From: Methylobacterium radiotolerans JCM 2831
GTDB lineage: Bacteria; Pseudomonadota; Alphaproteobacteria; Rhizobiales; Beijerinckiaceae
Length of the DNA: 64,000 bases
Direction of reading: 5' to 3'
NCBI RefSeq assembly: GCF_000019725.1
Contig: NC_010505.1
Coordinates: forward strand, 2,669,001-2,733,000
Notes under the pieces: generated by a model
Told to the model about the DNA's origin: nothing
Databases searched by the model: none
Seen by the model: the letters and a program-made list of their open reading frames with translations, nothing else
In this document: positions 33,858 through 43,197 of the stretch, one piece after another
Position numbering within the stretch: position 1 is the first letter of the stretch
Layout: each line of letters opens with the position of its first letter
Translations under genes and position numbers: made by a program

Positions 33858-35525
33858 GTGAGTTGGAACCAAGTCTACGATCCCCTGGGCAGCGCACTCT
33901 GGTCGACGGCGCTCGCCGCCCTGCCGATCGTCGTGCTGCTCGGCGGCATCGGCCTGCTGCACCTGAAGGCGCACGTCGCGGCTTTGCTGGGCCTCGTCGT
34001 GGCGCTCTGCGTCGCCGTGATCGGCTTCGGGATGCCGGCCCCGATGGCCGGGGCCACCGCCGTCTACGGCGCGGCGTTCGGCCTGCTGCCGATCGGCTGG
34101 ATCATCCTCAACGTCATCTTCCTCTACCGGCTCACGGAGCGGACCGGGCAGTTCGACATCCTGCGCGACTCGATCGCCGGCATCACGCCGGACCGGCGGC
34201 TGCAGCTCCTGTTCATCGCGTTCTCGTTCGGCGCCTTCTTCGAGGGTGCGGCCGGCTTCGGCACGCCGGTGGCGGTGACGGCCGCGATGCTGATGGGCCT
34301 CGGTTTCACCCCGCTGGCCGCCGCGGGCCTCTCACTCATCGCCAACACGGCGCCCGTCGCCTACGGCGCGCTCGGCGCTCCCGTGATCGCGCTCTCAGCG
34401 GTGACGGGGCTCGATCTCATCGCGCTGTCCGCGATGATCGGCCGGCAGCTGCCGTTCTTCTCCCTCCTCGTGCCGTTCTGGCTGATCTGGGCGTTTGCCG
34501 GCCGCAAGGGCATGCTGGAGGTCTGGCCAGCGCTGCTCGTGGCCGGTCTCTCGTTCGCGGTTCCGCAGTATCTCGTCTCGAACTTCCACGGCCCTTGGCT
34601 CGTAGACGTGGTCGCGGCGATCTGCTCGATGGCGGCGCTCGCCGGCTTCCTGCGCGTCTGGCAGCCCGCTCGCATCTGGACCGCAACCGATGTCGCCGCA
34701 GGAACGGCTCCGGTCGCTGAGCGGCGGACTCACTCCCCCGGCACGGTGTTCCGCGCCTGGCTGCCCTGGCTGATCCTGTCGCTGTTCGTCTTCGCCTGGG
34801 GCACGCCGCAGTTCCGCGCCTGGCTCGACGCCCTCTGGGTGTGGAAGATGCCGGTGCCCTACCTGCACAACCTCGTCTTCAAGATGCCGCCGGTTGTCGC
34901 CGCGAGTCACAGCGAGGCCGCGATCTATACCCTCAACCTGCTCTCGGCGACGGGCACCGGCATCCTGCTCTCGGCGATCGTGGGCGGCCTGATCCTCGGC
35001 TTCAGCCCGCTCAAGCTGCTGCGCGAGTACGGCCGCACCGCTTGGCTCGTGCGCTACTCCCTGATCACGATCTCGGCGATGCTGGCGCTGGGCTACGTCA
35101 CCAAGTACTCGGGCACCGACGCGACGCTGGGCCTCGCCTTCGCGCAGACCGGCTGGATCTACCCGTTCTTCGGGGCGATGCTCGGCTGGCTCGGCGTGGC
35201 GCTGACGGGTTCTGACACGGCCTCGAACGTGTTGTTCGGCGGCCTGCAGAAGATCACCGCGGAGCAGCTCGGCCTGTCGCCGACCCTGATGGCGGCCTCG
35301 AACTCCTCGGGTGGCGTGATGGGCAAGATGATCGACGCGCAGTCGATCGTCGTCGCCTCCACGGCGACGCAGTGGTACGGCGGCGAGGCGAAGATCCTGC
35401 GCTACGTCTTCTTCCACTCTATCGCGCTCGCCTGCCTCGTCGGCGTCCTGGTGATGCTGCAGGCCTACGTGCCGCCATTCACCGCCATGGTACCGGCCGC
35501 GGCCATCCCAACCCTCGCTCATTGA
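33858..35525 (+). CDS. lldP: L-lactate permease (LldP/LctP family)
   Basis: A 555-residue, 12-14 helix inner-membrane transporter that takes up lactate, and often glycolate, with protons. The family motif GAFFEGAAGFGTPVAVTAAM occurs near residue 130, and GVALTGSDTASNVLFGGLQK and SNSSGGVMGKMIDAQSIVVA near the C-terminus. GTG (VSWNQVYDPLGS) is chosen as the start, with GGGAGGA ten bases upstream. It is followed 82 bases on by the dehydrogenase gene. Confidence 0.93.
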   Translation: MSWNQVYDPLGSALWSTALAALPIVVLLGGIGLLHLKAHVAALLGLVVALCVAVIGFGMPAPMAGATAVYGAAFGLLPIGWIILNVIFLYRLTERTGQFDILRDSIAGITPDRRLQLLFIAFSFGAFFEGAAGFGTPVAVTAAMLMGLGFTPLAAAGLSLIANTAPVAYGALGAPVIALSAVTGLDLIALSAMIGRQLPFFSLLVPFWLIWAFAGRKGMLEVWPALLVAGLSFAVPQYLVSNFHGPWLVDVVAAICSMAALAGFLRVWQPARIWTATDVAAGTAPVAERRTHSPGTVFRAWLPWLILSLFVFAWGTPQFRAWLDALWVWKMPVPYLHNLVFKMPPVVAASHSEAAIYTLNLLSATGTGILLSAIVGGLILGFSPLKLLREYGRTAWLVRYSLITISAMLALGYVTKYSGTDATLGLAFAQTGWIYPFFGAMLGWLGVALTGSDTASNVLFGGLQKITAEQLGLSPTLMAASNSSGGVMGKMIDAQSIVVASTATQWYGGEAKILRYVFFHSIALACLVGVLVMLQAYVPPFTAMVPAAAIPTLAH

Positions 35526-35607
35526 GGCCGCCGGGCCGGGGGCGAGCGATCCCTCCCGGCCATCCTTCTGCTCTGGCGATGGCGCCACGCGCCCACGGGG
35601 ATCCGAG

Positions 35608-36753
35608 ATGCGACTGAACAGCTGCCACAGCTTCCACGATTTCCGCCGCATGGCGAAGGCCCGGCTGCCCGGGCCGATCTTCGACTACATCGACGGGGCG
35701 GCCGACGACGAGGTCACGTACCGGCGCAACACGTCGGCCTTCGACCGGTGCGACCTGGTGCCGAACGTCCTGCGCGGCGTCGGCGATATCGACCTGTCCG
35801 TGACTGTCATGGGCCAGCGGCTCGCGCTGCCTGTCTACTGCTCGCCCACGGCTCTTCAGCGGCTATTCCATCATCAGGGGGAACGCGCCGTCGCCGCTGC
35901 GGCGGGCAAGTACGGGACGATGTTCGGCGTCTCGTCGCTCGGGACCGTAAGCCTGGAGGAAGCGCGTCGCATCAGCGGCGGTCCCCAGGTCTACCAGTTC
36001 TACTTCCACAAGGACCGCGGCTTGAATCGCGAGATGATGGCCCGGGCCAAGCAGGCCGGCATCGAGGTCATGATGCTGACCGTCGACAGCATCACGGGGG
36101 GGAACCGCGAGCGCGACAAGCGGACGGGCTTCTCGATCCCGTTCCGGCTCACCCTCGCCGGGATGATCCAGTTCGCCATGAAGCCGGCCTGGGGGATCAA
36201 CTATGTCACGCACGAGAGCTTCAAGCTCCCGCAACTTGATGGCCACGTGGATATGGGCGGCGGGGCACTCTCTATCAGCCGCTACTTCACCGAGATGCTC
36301 GATCCCAGCCTGTCATGGGACGACGTCGCCGCCATGGTGCGTGAGTGGGGCGGCCAATTCTGCCTGAAGGGCGTGATGTCGGTGGAGGACGCCAAGCGTG
36401 CGGTCGACATCGGCTGCACCGGCATCATCCTGTCGAACCACGGCGGCCGCCAGCTCGACGGCTCACGCACGGCGTTCGACCAGCTCGCCGAGATCGTGGA
36501 CGCGGTCGGTGACCGGATTGACGTGATCATGGACGGCGGCGTCCAGCGCGGCACCCATGTCTTGAAGGCGTTGTCCGTCGGCGCGAAGGCCGTCGGCCTC
36601 GGGCGCTACTACCTGTTCCCCCTCGCCGCGGCTGGTCAGGCCGGCGTCGAGCGCGCATTGGACCTGATGCGGTCCGAGATCGAACGGGACATGCGGCTGA
36701 TGGGTTGCGCATCCGTCGATCAGCTGACCCGGAGCAACTTGCGCTTCTCCTGA
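35608..36753 (+). CDS. lldD: FMN-dependent L-lactate dehydrogenase
   Basis: A 381-residue member of the FMN-dependent alpha-hydroxy-acid dehydrogenases, a peripheral membrane enzyme oxidising L-lactate to pyruvate and feeding electrons to the respiratory chain. The catalytic site SNHGGRQLDGS holds the active-site His and Arg, and FMN-binding segments include SPTALQRLFHHQGE and the DGGVQRGTHVLKAL stretch. The N-terminus (FHDFRRMAKARLPGPIFDYI) matches the family. It sits with permease and regulator, so L-lactate is the likely substrate; related 2-hydroxy acids cannot be excluded. Confidence 0.92.
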   Translation: MRLNSCHSFHDFRRMAKARLPGPIFDYIDGAADDEVTYRRNTSAFDRCDLVPNVLRGVGDIDLSVTVMGQRLALPVYCSPTALQRLFHHQGERAVAAAAGKYGTMFGVSSLGTVSLEEARRISGGPQVYQFYFHKDRGLNREMMARAKQAGIEVMMLTVDSITGGNRERDKRTGFSIPFRLTLAGMIQFAMKPAWGINYVTHESFKLPQLDGHVDMGGGALSISRYFTEMLDPSLSWDDVAAMVREWGGQFCLKGVMSVEDAKRAVDIGCTGIILSNHGGRQLDGSRTAFDQLAEIVDAVGDRIDVIMDGGVQRGTHVLKALSVGAKAVGLGRYYLFPLAAAGQAGVERALDLMRSEIERDMRLMGCASVDQLTRSNLRFS

Positions 36754-37052
36754 CGGGGTCCGGGCTTGCCGCTGTCGCGGGCCGTTGCAACGCACTGCGA
36801 TGTGGTTGAGCGCGGGTCCGCGAATCCTAGGAAAGACGCAGCATCGCCGGTTGTCCAAGCTTTTCAGCCGGATCGTAATCGGGATGCGCGCCCGAGGCGA
36901 TCGAGCCCTTGGAAGATGTCCGGCGCCGTGTCGCAGCCGACGGGCCAGATCAACTTGGTCCGGTCGATCATCGGCTCCAGCATCGACGGCAGCTTGGGCG
37001 TGGCGCTTAAGCCGGGTGAAATACGGCTTACCGGAACGTTGAGGAGTTCATC

Positions 37053-37274
37053 TTGCGTCCGCTCACGCCGCACGAACTTAAGATCTTGGCGGCTCTAGAC
37101 GACGAATTCATGAGCGCATCAGTCATCAAGATCCGGTCTGGCCACTCCAGCTCCGATCCCATCGACGGCGTCTGCGCGGCCTGCATCGAACTTGAGCGAA
37201 GAGGCTTGGCGGAGCGGATAGGGTCAGGTCGACGGTCGAAAAACCGCTGGCGTCGATCGCCGCAGACCAACTGA
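37053..37274 (+). CDS. Small winged-helix-like protein
   Basis: A 73-residue protein from TTG, with GAGGAG six bases upstream. LTPHELKILAALDDEFMSAS, then CIELERRGLAERIGSG, looks like a MarR-like or phage-type winged helix (helix, recognition region, two-strand wing). It has no close operon partner and lies between lldD and an AT-rich gap. Confidence 0.5.
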   Translation: MRPLTPHELKILAALDDEFMSASVIKIRSGHSSSDPIDGVCAACIELERRGLAERIGSGRRSKNRWRRSPQTN

Positions 37275-37802
37275 GTTTTAGGCTGGGAATTATAGATTAA
37301 ATATAACTTTGTAAATTTGAGAAATTAAAGTTTTACTTTCCACAATCCGATTTTTGGAGTCCGAGCAGTTTGTAATAAAGCGAACTTTTGCTAAATTATT
37401 ACTTGAATTGAAATGTGCCACTTCGCTTTCGGCATGAATTTGCTGCGGCCGAGCGTCCGCTTTTCCCGATCTGTGCCTGAAACCGGACCGGCGGAAAACC
37501 ACCCCGAGCGGTCGATCCGCAATCGACCCAAAAACGACCTTCGGCCGGCCACCAAGTTCGCTCGTAAGCGGACGTCAATCGAGCCTTCGGTCAGGCTGCC
37601 TAAGCCGTCGGCCACGACCGCGAGGCGTATCTAACCAAAAGTTGTCATGATCCTCCATAGAAAGCTGTTCGGATTGAGGGTTTTCCGAGGCCGGTCAGCG
37701 CGTCATCAGGCAACCAGAAATAGTGGAGCTGCCGCTAACTAAATAATAGGAATAGAAGACGAAAGTGTAAAAAGTTAGGCTTTTGCCCTCGGAGCTCAGA
37801 TC
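37275..37802. other. AT-rich intergenic stretch upstream of the membrane chemoreceptor
   Basis: The first 150 bases are markedly AT-rich compared with the surrounding DNA. No gene is visible. Copy C of the dispersed repeat lies here, and the promoter of the downstream chemoreceptor should be in the last 100 bases. Confidence 0.45.
37493..37534. repeat. Dispersed intergenic repeat, copy C
   Basis: GGAAAACCACCCCGAGCGGT then ATCCGCAATCGACCCAAAA matches copies B and D over about 40 bases. About 65 bases on it has AAGCGGACGTCAA, also found after copy D. It is the fullest copy in the window. Confidence 0.6.
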
Positions 37803-39800
37803 GTGCAATTTGGTATTCGCTCTCGACTTTACGCGGGCTTCAGCGGCTTGATGGTCGTCGTCGCAGCTCTCGGTGGGGTTGCGCATTATCAGCTCGGCCG
37901 TGTCACCGACCAGTACGAAGAGCGCGGCAGATATGAGGCCATTGCCCGCAATGTCTATACGGTGAATATCCTCGCCGCTCAGCTCAAGGGCGATGCAGAA
38001 AATTACCGGCTCGCGCCCAAGCCGGAGCAGGTCGCGCCTATGGAAGCCGCCCGGCATGAGATCGAGGAAGCCGGGTCTAAATTGGCGAGGAGTGCTATCT
38101 CGGAAGAGCGCCGTAAGATTTACTTGGGCATCAATGAGGATGCTCGAGCGATGAAGCCCGAGTTGGAGCGTCTGGCAGCCGCCGGCGTGACCCTGAAGGA
38201 AGCCAAGGACAAGCTTTTTACGGGCGGTGACGACCTCACCCGTGCGACCGCGACGTTGGTCTCCGATGTGCGCTCACAAGCCGATGAGGCGACGCTCAGC
38301 CGGGCTCAGACCGTCGAGAGCGCCATGCTGCTCGTCCGCGTCGCTAACTGGCGCTTCCTGGCGACGTTCGATCCGAAGGGACCGGCAACGTTCGCCACGA
38401 ACGTCGAGAAGGCTGAGAAGGCCATGAAGGCCCTCAGGAATGCCGATGGCAGCGCGCCATTCCAGACGCAGATGAAGGCGGTCGATGTCGCACTCGCTGC
38501 CTACGCGACCAACTTCCGTGCCACGGTTGCGGCAATGGCGACTTCAAACAAGGCCTTCGACACTGGCATCAAGCCGCATACGGATGCCATCGACCAAGCC
38601 GCCATTGGCGTGCGTGGCATGATCAAACTCGCGGTCGAGGAGATCACCGATGCCACCGCAGCATCGGTTGCGGGTGCCCGACTCATCCAGATGAGCCTCC
38701 TCGGGTTGGCTCTGATCATCGGCGGCGTCCTAGCCTTCCTCCTGGCCCGCAGCATCATCAGACCAATCGCCGGTATGACCATGGCCATGAAGCGTCTGGC
38801 CGCCGGCGACAATGCCGTGGATGTGCCCTCGCGCGCGGCCACCGACGAGATGGGTGAGATGGCACAGGCCGTCGAGGTGTTCCGCCAGAACGCCATCGCG
38901 CGGGCCGAACTGGAGGCCGCACAGGTCGCCGAGCAGTCGGCGCGGCAGCGCCGGGCCGATCGCGTTGACGCCCTGATCAAGTCCTTCCAGCAGAAGGTTG
39001 CGAGCTCCCTGGAGATCGTCACCTCGGCTGCAACCGAGCTCGATGCCACTGCCCGCTCGATGACCCAGGTCGCCGATAACACCAACAGCCAAGCCGTGGC
39101 CTCAAGCGCGGCCGCGGAGGAGACCTCGGTCAACGTGCAGACGGTGGCGGCCGCCGCCGAGGAGATGGTTTCCTCGCTTCAGGAGATCGAGCGACAGGTG
39201 GTTCGCTCCAACGAGGTCGCCGCCAGCGCGGCGCACGAGGCGGAAGCAACTGGCGCGGCGATGGCCGATTTGGGGGCGGCAGCAGAGCAGATCGGCGCAG
39301 CCGTGACGACGATTTCGTCGATCGCAGGTCAGACCAACCTTCTGGCGCTGAACGCCACGATCGAGGCCGCGCGTGCGGGGGACGCGGGGCGCGGCTTCGC
39401 AGTCGTCGCCGCCGAGGTCAAGGAGTTGGCCGGCCAGACGGCGCGTGCGACCGAGGAGATCGGTGGTCAGATCGCCGCGATCCAGGGCGCGACTTGCCGT
39501 GCGACGGAGGCCATCCAGGGGATTGGCCGGACGATCGCATCGATCAACGAGATCGCCGGCATGATCGCCTCGACTGTGGTCGAGCAGACGGCAGCGACGG
39601 GTGAGATCTCGCGCAACGCCAGCGAAGCGGCGCGCGGCACGCAGGACGTATCGGCCAACGTCGCGCGTGTTCTGACCTCGACGGGTGAGACCGGCAGCGC
39701 AGCGACACAAGTGCTGAGCGCGGCGGCCGAACTCGCCACACAATCGCTGAGCGTCAAGCAGGAGGTCGATGCCTTCCTTCTCGACATCCAGGCGGCGTGA
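37803..39800 (+). CDS. Membrane methyl-accepting chemotaxis protein
   Basis: A 665-residue receptor from GTG. A first membrane helix lies at residues 10-30, and a periplasmic helical sensor of about 270 residues follows (four-helix/HBM-like, no small-molecule motif seen). The second helix ([20 protein letters not shown], about 295-315) leads to a HAMP domain ([20 protein letters not shown]) and the MCP domain with the tip [20 protein letters not shown]. The ligand is unknown. The small gene eight bases downstream may be co-transcribed. Confidence 0.92.
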   Translation: MQFGIRSRLYAGFSGLMVVVAALGGVAHYQLGRVTDQYEERGRYEAIARNVYTVNILAAQLKGDAENYRLAPKPEQVAPMEAARHEIEEAGSKLARSAISEERRKIYLGINEDARAMKPELERLAAAGVTLKEAKDKLFTGGDDLTRATATLVSDVRSQADEATLSRAQTVESAMLLVRVANWRFLATFDPKGPATFATNVEKAEKAMKALRNADGSAPFQTQMKAVDVALAAYATNFRATVAAMATSNKAFDTGIKPHTDAIDQAAIGVRGMIKLAVEEITDATAASVAGARLIQMSLLGLALIIGGVLAFLLARSIIRPIAGMTMAMKRLAAGDNAVDVPSRAATDEMGEMAQAVEVFRQNAIARAELEAAQVAEQSARQRRADRVDALIKSFQQKVASSLEIVTSAATELDATARSMTQVADNTNSQAVASSAAAEETSVNVQTVAAAAEEMVSSLQEIERQVVRSNEVAASAAHEAEATGAAMADLGAAAEQIGAAVTTISSIAGQTNLLALNATIEAARAGDAGRGFAVVAAEVKELAGQTARATEEIGGQIAAIQGATCRATEAIQGIGRTIASINEIAGMIASTVVEQTAATGEISRNASEAARGTQDVSANVARVLTSTGETGSAATQVLSAAAELATQSLSVKQEVDAFLLDIQAA

Positions 39801-39807
39801 GGCGTCG

Positions 39808-40125
39808 ATGGCAGATATCTACGTCTTGCCGAGCATCCTGGACCAGAACGGAGTCCAGCACCTCGTCGCTGCCCTGAAGGCTGAGATGACATCGGGACGC
39901 GATCTCGGTCCGCGCGGTCCCCAGATGCAGGCCATTGGTCATTCACTCGAACAGTCGAGCCTTCAGCTTCGCCGTGAGTTAGAAAGCTTCGTGCTCGAAC
40001 CCCTTGCTAGCAATCCAAATTTGACGAAGGCCTATTCCGACATGATGGTCTTGCGAGAGGAGTTGCTGCAGCTCGCTGAGGCCTTCGCAGAGCTCGGTTT
40101 GGTAGCGAAGGCATACGCAGCCTAA
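39808..40125 (+). CDS. Small helical protein co-transcribed with a chemoreceptor
   Basis: A 105-residue protein starting MADIYVLPSILDQNGVQHLV, almost entirely helical (QSSLQLRRELESFVLEPLAS and MVLREELLQLAEAFAELGLV). It starts eight bases after the receptor stop, which supports a shared transcript. It could be an accessory to the receptor, but no family is recognised. A terminator follows. Confidence 0.6.
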   Translation: MADIYVLPSILDQNGVQHLVAALKAEMTSGRDLGPRGPQMQAIGHSLEQSSLQLRRELESFVLEPLASNPNLTKAYSDMMVLREELLQLAEAFAELGLVAKAYAA

Positions 40126-40157
40126 GTCCCCCATTGCCTGCATGTCGCACCAATTAA

Positions 40158-40186
40158 GCCCGCCCGGATCGCCGTGGCGGGTTTTC
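40158..40186 (+). terminator. Intrinsic terminator after the chemoreceptor operon
   Basis: CCCGCC and GGCGGG form a 6-bp stem with an 11-base loop (itself partly self-complementary), followed by TTTTCT. It lies 33 bases past the last stop codon. Confidence 0.75.
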
Positions 40187-40699
40187 TCTATCCGGAATAG
40201 CTCTGGGGTTGCCGTAGATGTTTACCCTCCTGGCACTACAATATAACCAGTGGCGCTTGAGCTAGCAAACGGATCGATGCGGGCGGAATCTTTTGATCAA
40301 TGCGGCAAATACTATATTTCGCGTCATTATATCAGGGCTTTATCCTGCTCGGGTTCATGAGCGGGTGCTGTAGCTATGTCAGCTTTGATGCCTTTCTCCT
40401 CAGGAGCGGACGGGCAGCAAACCACCCCGAGCAGCCATTCCGATAGCGACCCAACCTTGTCATAAAATACCGCTTGGAATATTTCCGGAAGCGGACGTCA
40501 AAGAGCAAAATCGATGCTCGATGTGGGCGCTTCGGACTGACTGATATGTCGTTTCAGGTGCCTCGTGGGTTTAGATAAACGTCGCTTGAGCGAAGTTATT
40601 TCGCGAACCAAGTCGGGCATTGTCGTAAACTGTCGCGTAAACAACTGGACAAATGTTCTGCGAAAAGCATCCATGAAACCTGCGACGGGCACGGTCGCG
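40187..40699. other. Intergenic stretch before the arsenic cluster, no gene
   Basis: There is no convincing frame. The stretch carries copy D of the dispersed repeat and AT-rich sequence around 40290-40340. It forms the right border of the chemotaxis region. Confidence 0.4.
40415..40456. repeat. Dispersed intergenic repeat, copy D
   Basis: GCAAACCACCCCGAGCAGCC then TTCCGATAGCGACCCAACC, followed 35 bases on by GGAAGCGGACGTCAAAGAGC. The same order of blocks occurs in copy C. Confidence 0.55.
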
Positions 40700-41686
40700 C
40701 TAGCCGCACGTCGCCCCGCCGAGCACGCAGAAGCGCGAACAGTTCGGATGGTTGAGGGCGACCGAGCCCATGGCCGCCGCTAGGTCCGGCCCCAAATCGA
40801 AGCCCTCGTCGTACGGCACCAGCGTACACGCCACGATGGAGGGGCTTGCCTCCCCGCGCCGCCGCACGACCATCCGGCTCGTGGCGCACATCATGGCGTC
40901 GGGCGACTTTCCGACCAGGGCCCAGCAAGCCTCCGTGACCTCGGGGACGTCCGCGGTCGCGTCCATCTCGGGGAACAGCACCAGTCGCGCTGGGTCGTCC
41001 ACGTCCAGCTTGACGCCGAGTCCGGCGAAGAGCGCGGCATAGCCACGCCGCGCCTCGGCATCGGTCTCACCCGCCAGGTGACGACCGGCGACGGCGAACG
41101 AGAACCCTTCGCGAGCGAGCCAGCCCAAGCCGGAGAGCGCGACCTCCCACGTCCCGGGCCCTCGCTCCGCCTCGTGAACGGACGCGGTGTGGTGGTCGAG
41201 GCTGACACGGAGTTCGAGGCGGCCTTGGTGCTTGTCGCGCAGGGCCAGCAATTCGGCCTCGAAGCGTCGCATCGGTCGCATGGCGTTCGTCAGCACCAGC
41301 ACCGAATGTCCGTTCGCCAACGCGAGATCGAGCATCGCCGGCAACTCGCGATTGAGGAAAGGCTCGCCGCCGGTGAAGCCGATCAGTCGCGTCGGCAGCC
41401 CGAGCGACCGTATCTCGCCGAGATACCGGGCCACCTCCGACGCACGCAGGTAGACCAGCGCGTCATTGCGGGGCGTGCTCTCGATGTAGCAGTTGGCGCA
41501 GGCGAGATTGCACAGCGTTCCGGTGTTGAACCAAAGCGTCTCCAGGCGTGCGAAGTCGACGCTGGCGCGCGGCGCGCCGGTCAACGTCCGGGCACGATCC
41601 CGGAACTTGCCTGGCGCGAGCCTCGGAGCCCGACTGTCACGGAACGGCGAGCATGAGGGGCCGGCAGGAGGAGGAGCGGAAGCCAT
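40700..41686 (-). CDS. Radical SAM enzyme of the arsenic cluster (not canonical ArsS)
   Basis: A 328-residue radical SAM protein. The [4Fe-4S] motif is CNLACANC (Cys59, Cys63, Cys66), followed by GFTGGEPFLN, which binds the methionine end of SAM. The last 80 residues add cysteines (MMCATSRMVVRR, VACTLVPYDE, NHPNCSRFCVLGGATCG), as in SPASM-like domains that hold further clusters. ArsS proteins, which add the 5'-deoxyadenosyl group in arsenosugar synthesis, have a different N-terminal motif and a DUF3641 C-terminus, so this is a different enzyme, perhaps with the same role. It starts ten bases after the flavoprotein gene stop. Confidence 0.82.
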   Translation of the reverse strand: MASAPPPAGPSCSPFRDSRAPRLAPGKFRDRARTLTGAPRASVDFARLETLWFNTGTLCNLACANCYIESTPRNDALVYLRASEVARYLGEIRSLGLPTRLIGFTGGEPFLNRELPAMLDLALANGHSVLVLTNAMRPMRRFEAELLALRDKHQGRLELRVSLDHHTASVHEAERGPGTWEVALSGLGWLAREGFSFAVAGRHLAGETDAEARRGYAALFAGLGVKLDVDDPARLVLFPEMDATADVPEVTEACWALVGKSPDAMMCATSRMVVRRRGEASPSIVACTLVPYDEGFDLGPDLAAAMGSVALNHPNCSRFCVLGGATCG

Positions 41687-41696
41687 CGGGACCGCC

Positions 41697-43115
41697 TCAG
41701 CCCAGCCGGCGCCGAAGCGCTGCGAGGACCCCGGCCCATATGCGCGCCGGTCGCGAGAACAGGCGCGGTGCGTACATGGCGAACGCGGCTGCCTTCGTGA
41801 TCTCGGAACGGGTCGGATACGGCAGGATCATGCCCGACAACGCCCAGGGTGTCGGTTTGGCACCGCCGATGGAGAGAACCCACGGCATCGTCAGGTCGCC
41901 CACCCGCTCTCCCACGAGGCAGGCACCGACGATCCGGCCATTCCGTCGTACGACCTTGAGAAAGCCGACGGAAGCTCCCTCGGCGACGGCCCGGTCGTTG
42001 TCGGCGAAGGGTTCGCGCATCGCCGTGACACGGCCGCCCCCCTCCCTTGCCTCCGCTTCCGTCATCCCGACCTGCGCGAGTTCGGGGCTGGTGTAGGCGA
42101 CCCGCGGCAGGGCGCGGTAGTCGACCCGGGCACGCAGCCCGAACCCGATGGCGGCGACGATCCGCGCGCCCTCGTAGCCGGCCGCGTGGGTCAGGCGAGG
42201 TCCGTCGCGGCAATCGCCGATGGCGTAGACGCCGCGTGCGCTGGTCCGCAATCGGTCGTCGACGACGATGCCTCCGCCGTCCGTACCCACGCCGGCCTCT
42301 TCGAGGCCAAGCCCATGAAGGTTCGCGGATCGCCCCAGCGCCACCAGGAGATGGCTTCCCCCGACGGTGTCGCCGTCATCCAAAGCGACCGCGACGCCGC
42401 CTCCGACGGACGACACGCCTCGGATGGCGGCCCGGTGGAACGCGATGCCTTCCGCCTCCAGTCGCTCCGACACCAGCGCCGCGGCTTCAGGCTCGTCCCG
42501 GGATAGGGGGGGGCCCCGGTCGATCACCGCAACTTCGGCCCCGAGTCGACGGAATGCCTGCGCCATCTCCATGCCGACCGAACCGGCGCCCAGCACGACG
42601 AGGCGTTCCGGAAAGGCATCGATGGAAAACAGCGTCTCGTTCGTCAAAAAGGGGACGGCATCGAGACCCGGGATGGACGGCACGGCAGGGCGCGACCCCA
42701 CCGCAAGCACGATTCTCGGTGCCCTGAGGGTTCGGCCGGCGACCAGCAGCGTCCGGGGGGCCGTGAAGCGGGCATGTGCCCGGATCACCTCGGCGCCCCA
42801 GGCTTCGAAACGCTCCTGCGCGTCATGCGGGGCGATCTCGGCGATGACGCCGCGCACCTGCGCCATCACGCCCGAAAAATCGACTTGCGGCTCCTGCGCG
42901 CGGATACCGAAGCGTCCCATGTCGCGGACCGCCTGCGCCCGGGCAGCGATTGCGAGAAGGGCCTTGGACGGAACGCAGCCCGTATTGAGGCATTCGCCCC
43001 CCATCGCCCCCGCCTCGATCAAGGCCACCCGCAGGCCAAGCTGCGCCAAGCCTCCCGCGGCGGTGAGCCCGGCCGCCCCCGCACCGACAACCACCACGTC
43101 GTGCGTCCAAGACAT
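41697..43115 (-). CDS. Mercuric-reductase-like FAD/NAD(P) disulfide oxidoreductase
   Basis: A 472-residue flavoprotein of the lipoamide dehydrogenase/mercuric reductase family. It has an FAD Rossmann motif GAGAAGLTAAGG, the redox-active disulfide GGECLNTGCVPSKA, a second Rossmann motif GAGSVGMEMAQA for NAD(P)H, and a C-terminal dimer domain (PRVAYTSPELAQVGM). It lacks the N-terminal HMA domain and the C-terminal Cys pair of MerA, and ends in a basic amphipathic helix (LFSRPARIWAGVLAALRRRL) that may bind membranes. The start is MSWTHDVVVV. Divergent from arsM; it may reduce arsenic thiols or an oxidised cofactor, by inference. Confidence 0.85.
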   Translation of the reverse strand: MSWTHDVVVVGAGAAGLTAAGGLAQLGLRVALIEAGAMGGECLNTGCVPSKALLAIAARAQAVRDMGRFGIRAQEPQVDFSGVMAQVRGVIAEIAPHDAQERFEAWGAEVIRAHARFTAPRTLLVAGRTLRAPRIVLAVGSRPAVPSIPGLDAVPFLTNETLFSIDAFPERLVVLGAGSVGMEMAQAFRRLGAEVAVIDRGPPLSRDEPEAAALVSERLEAEGIAFHRAAIRGVSSVGGGVAVALDDGDTVGGSHLLVALGRSANLHGLGLEEAGVGTDGGGIVVDDRLRTSARGVYAIGDCRDGPRLTHAAGYEGARIVAAIGFGLRARVDYRALPRVAYTSPELAQVGMTEAEAREGGGRVTAMREPFADNDRAVAEGASVGFLKVVRRNGRIVGACLVGERVGDLTMPWVLSIGGAKPTPWALSGMILPYPTRSEITKAAAFAMYAPRLFSRPARIWAGVLAALRRRLG

Positions 43116-43197
43116 CACGATCCTTCCTTGCGTCAGCCCGCGCGATTGACCCCGCTCCGCGCGGCGTGGTCTCCCCCGACCGACAGGAGCGATCCGC

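Noticed and set aside
40260..40345. TTGATCAA-like sequence as a fourth FixK box.
   Set aside because: The spacing inside the dyad is wrong (no N4-N6 centre) and no gene starts at a suitable distance.
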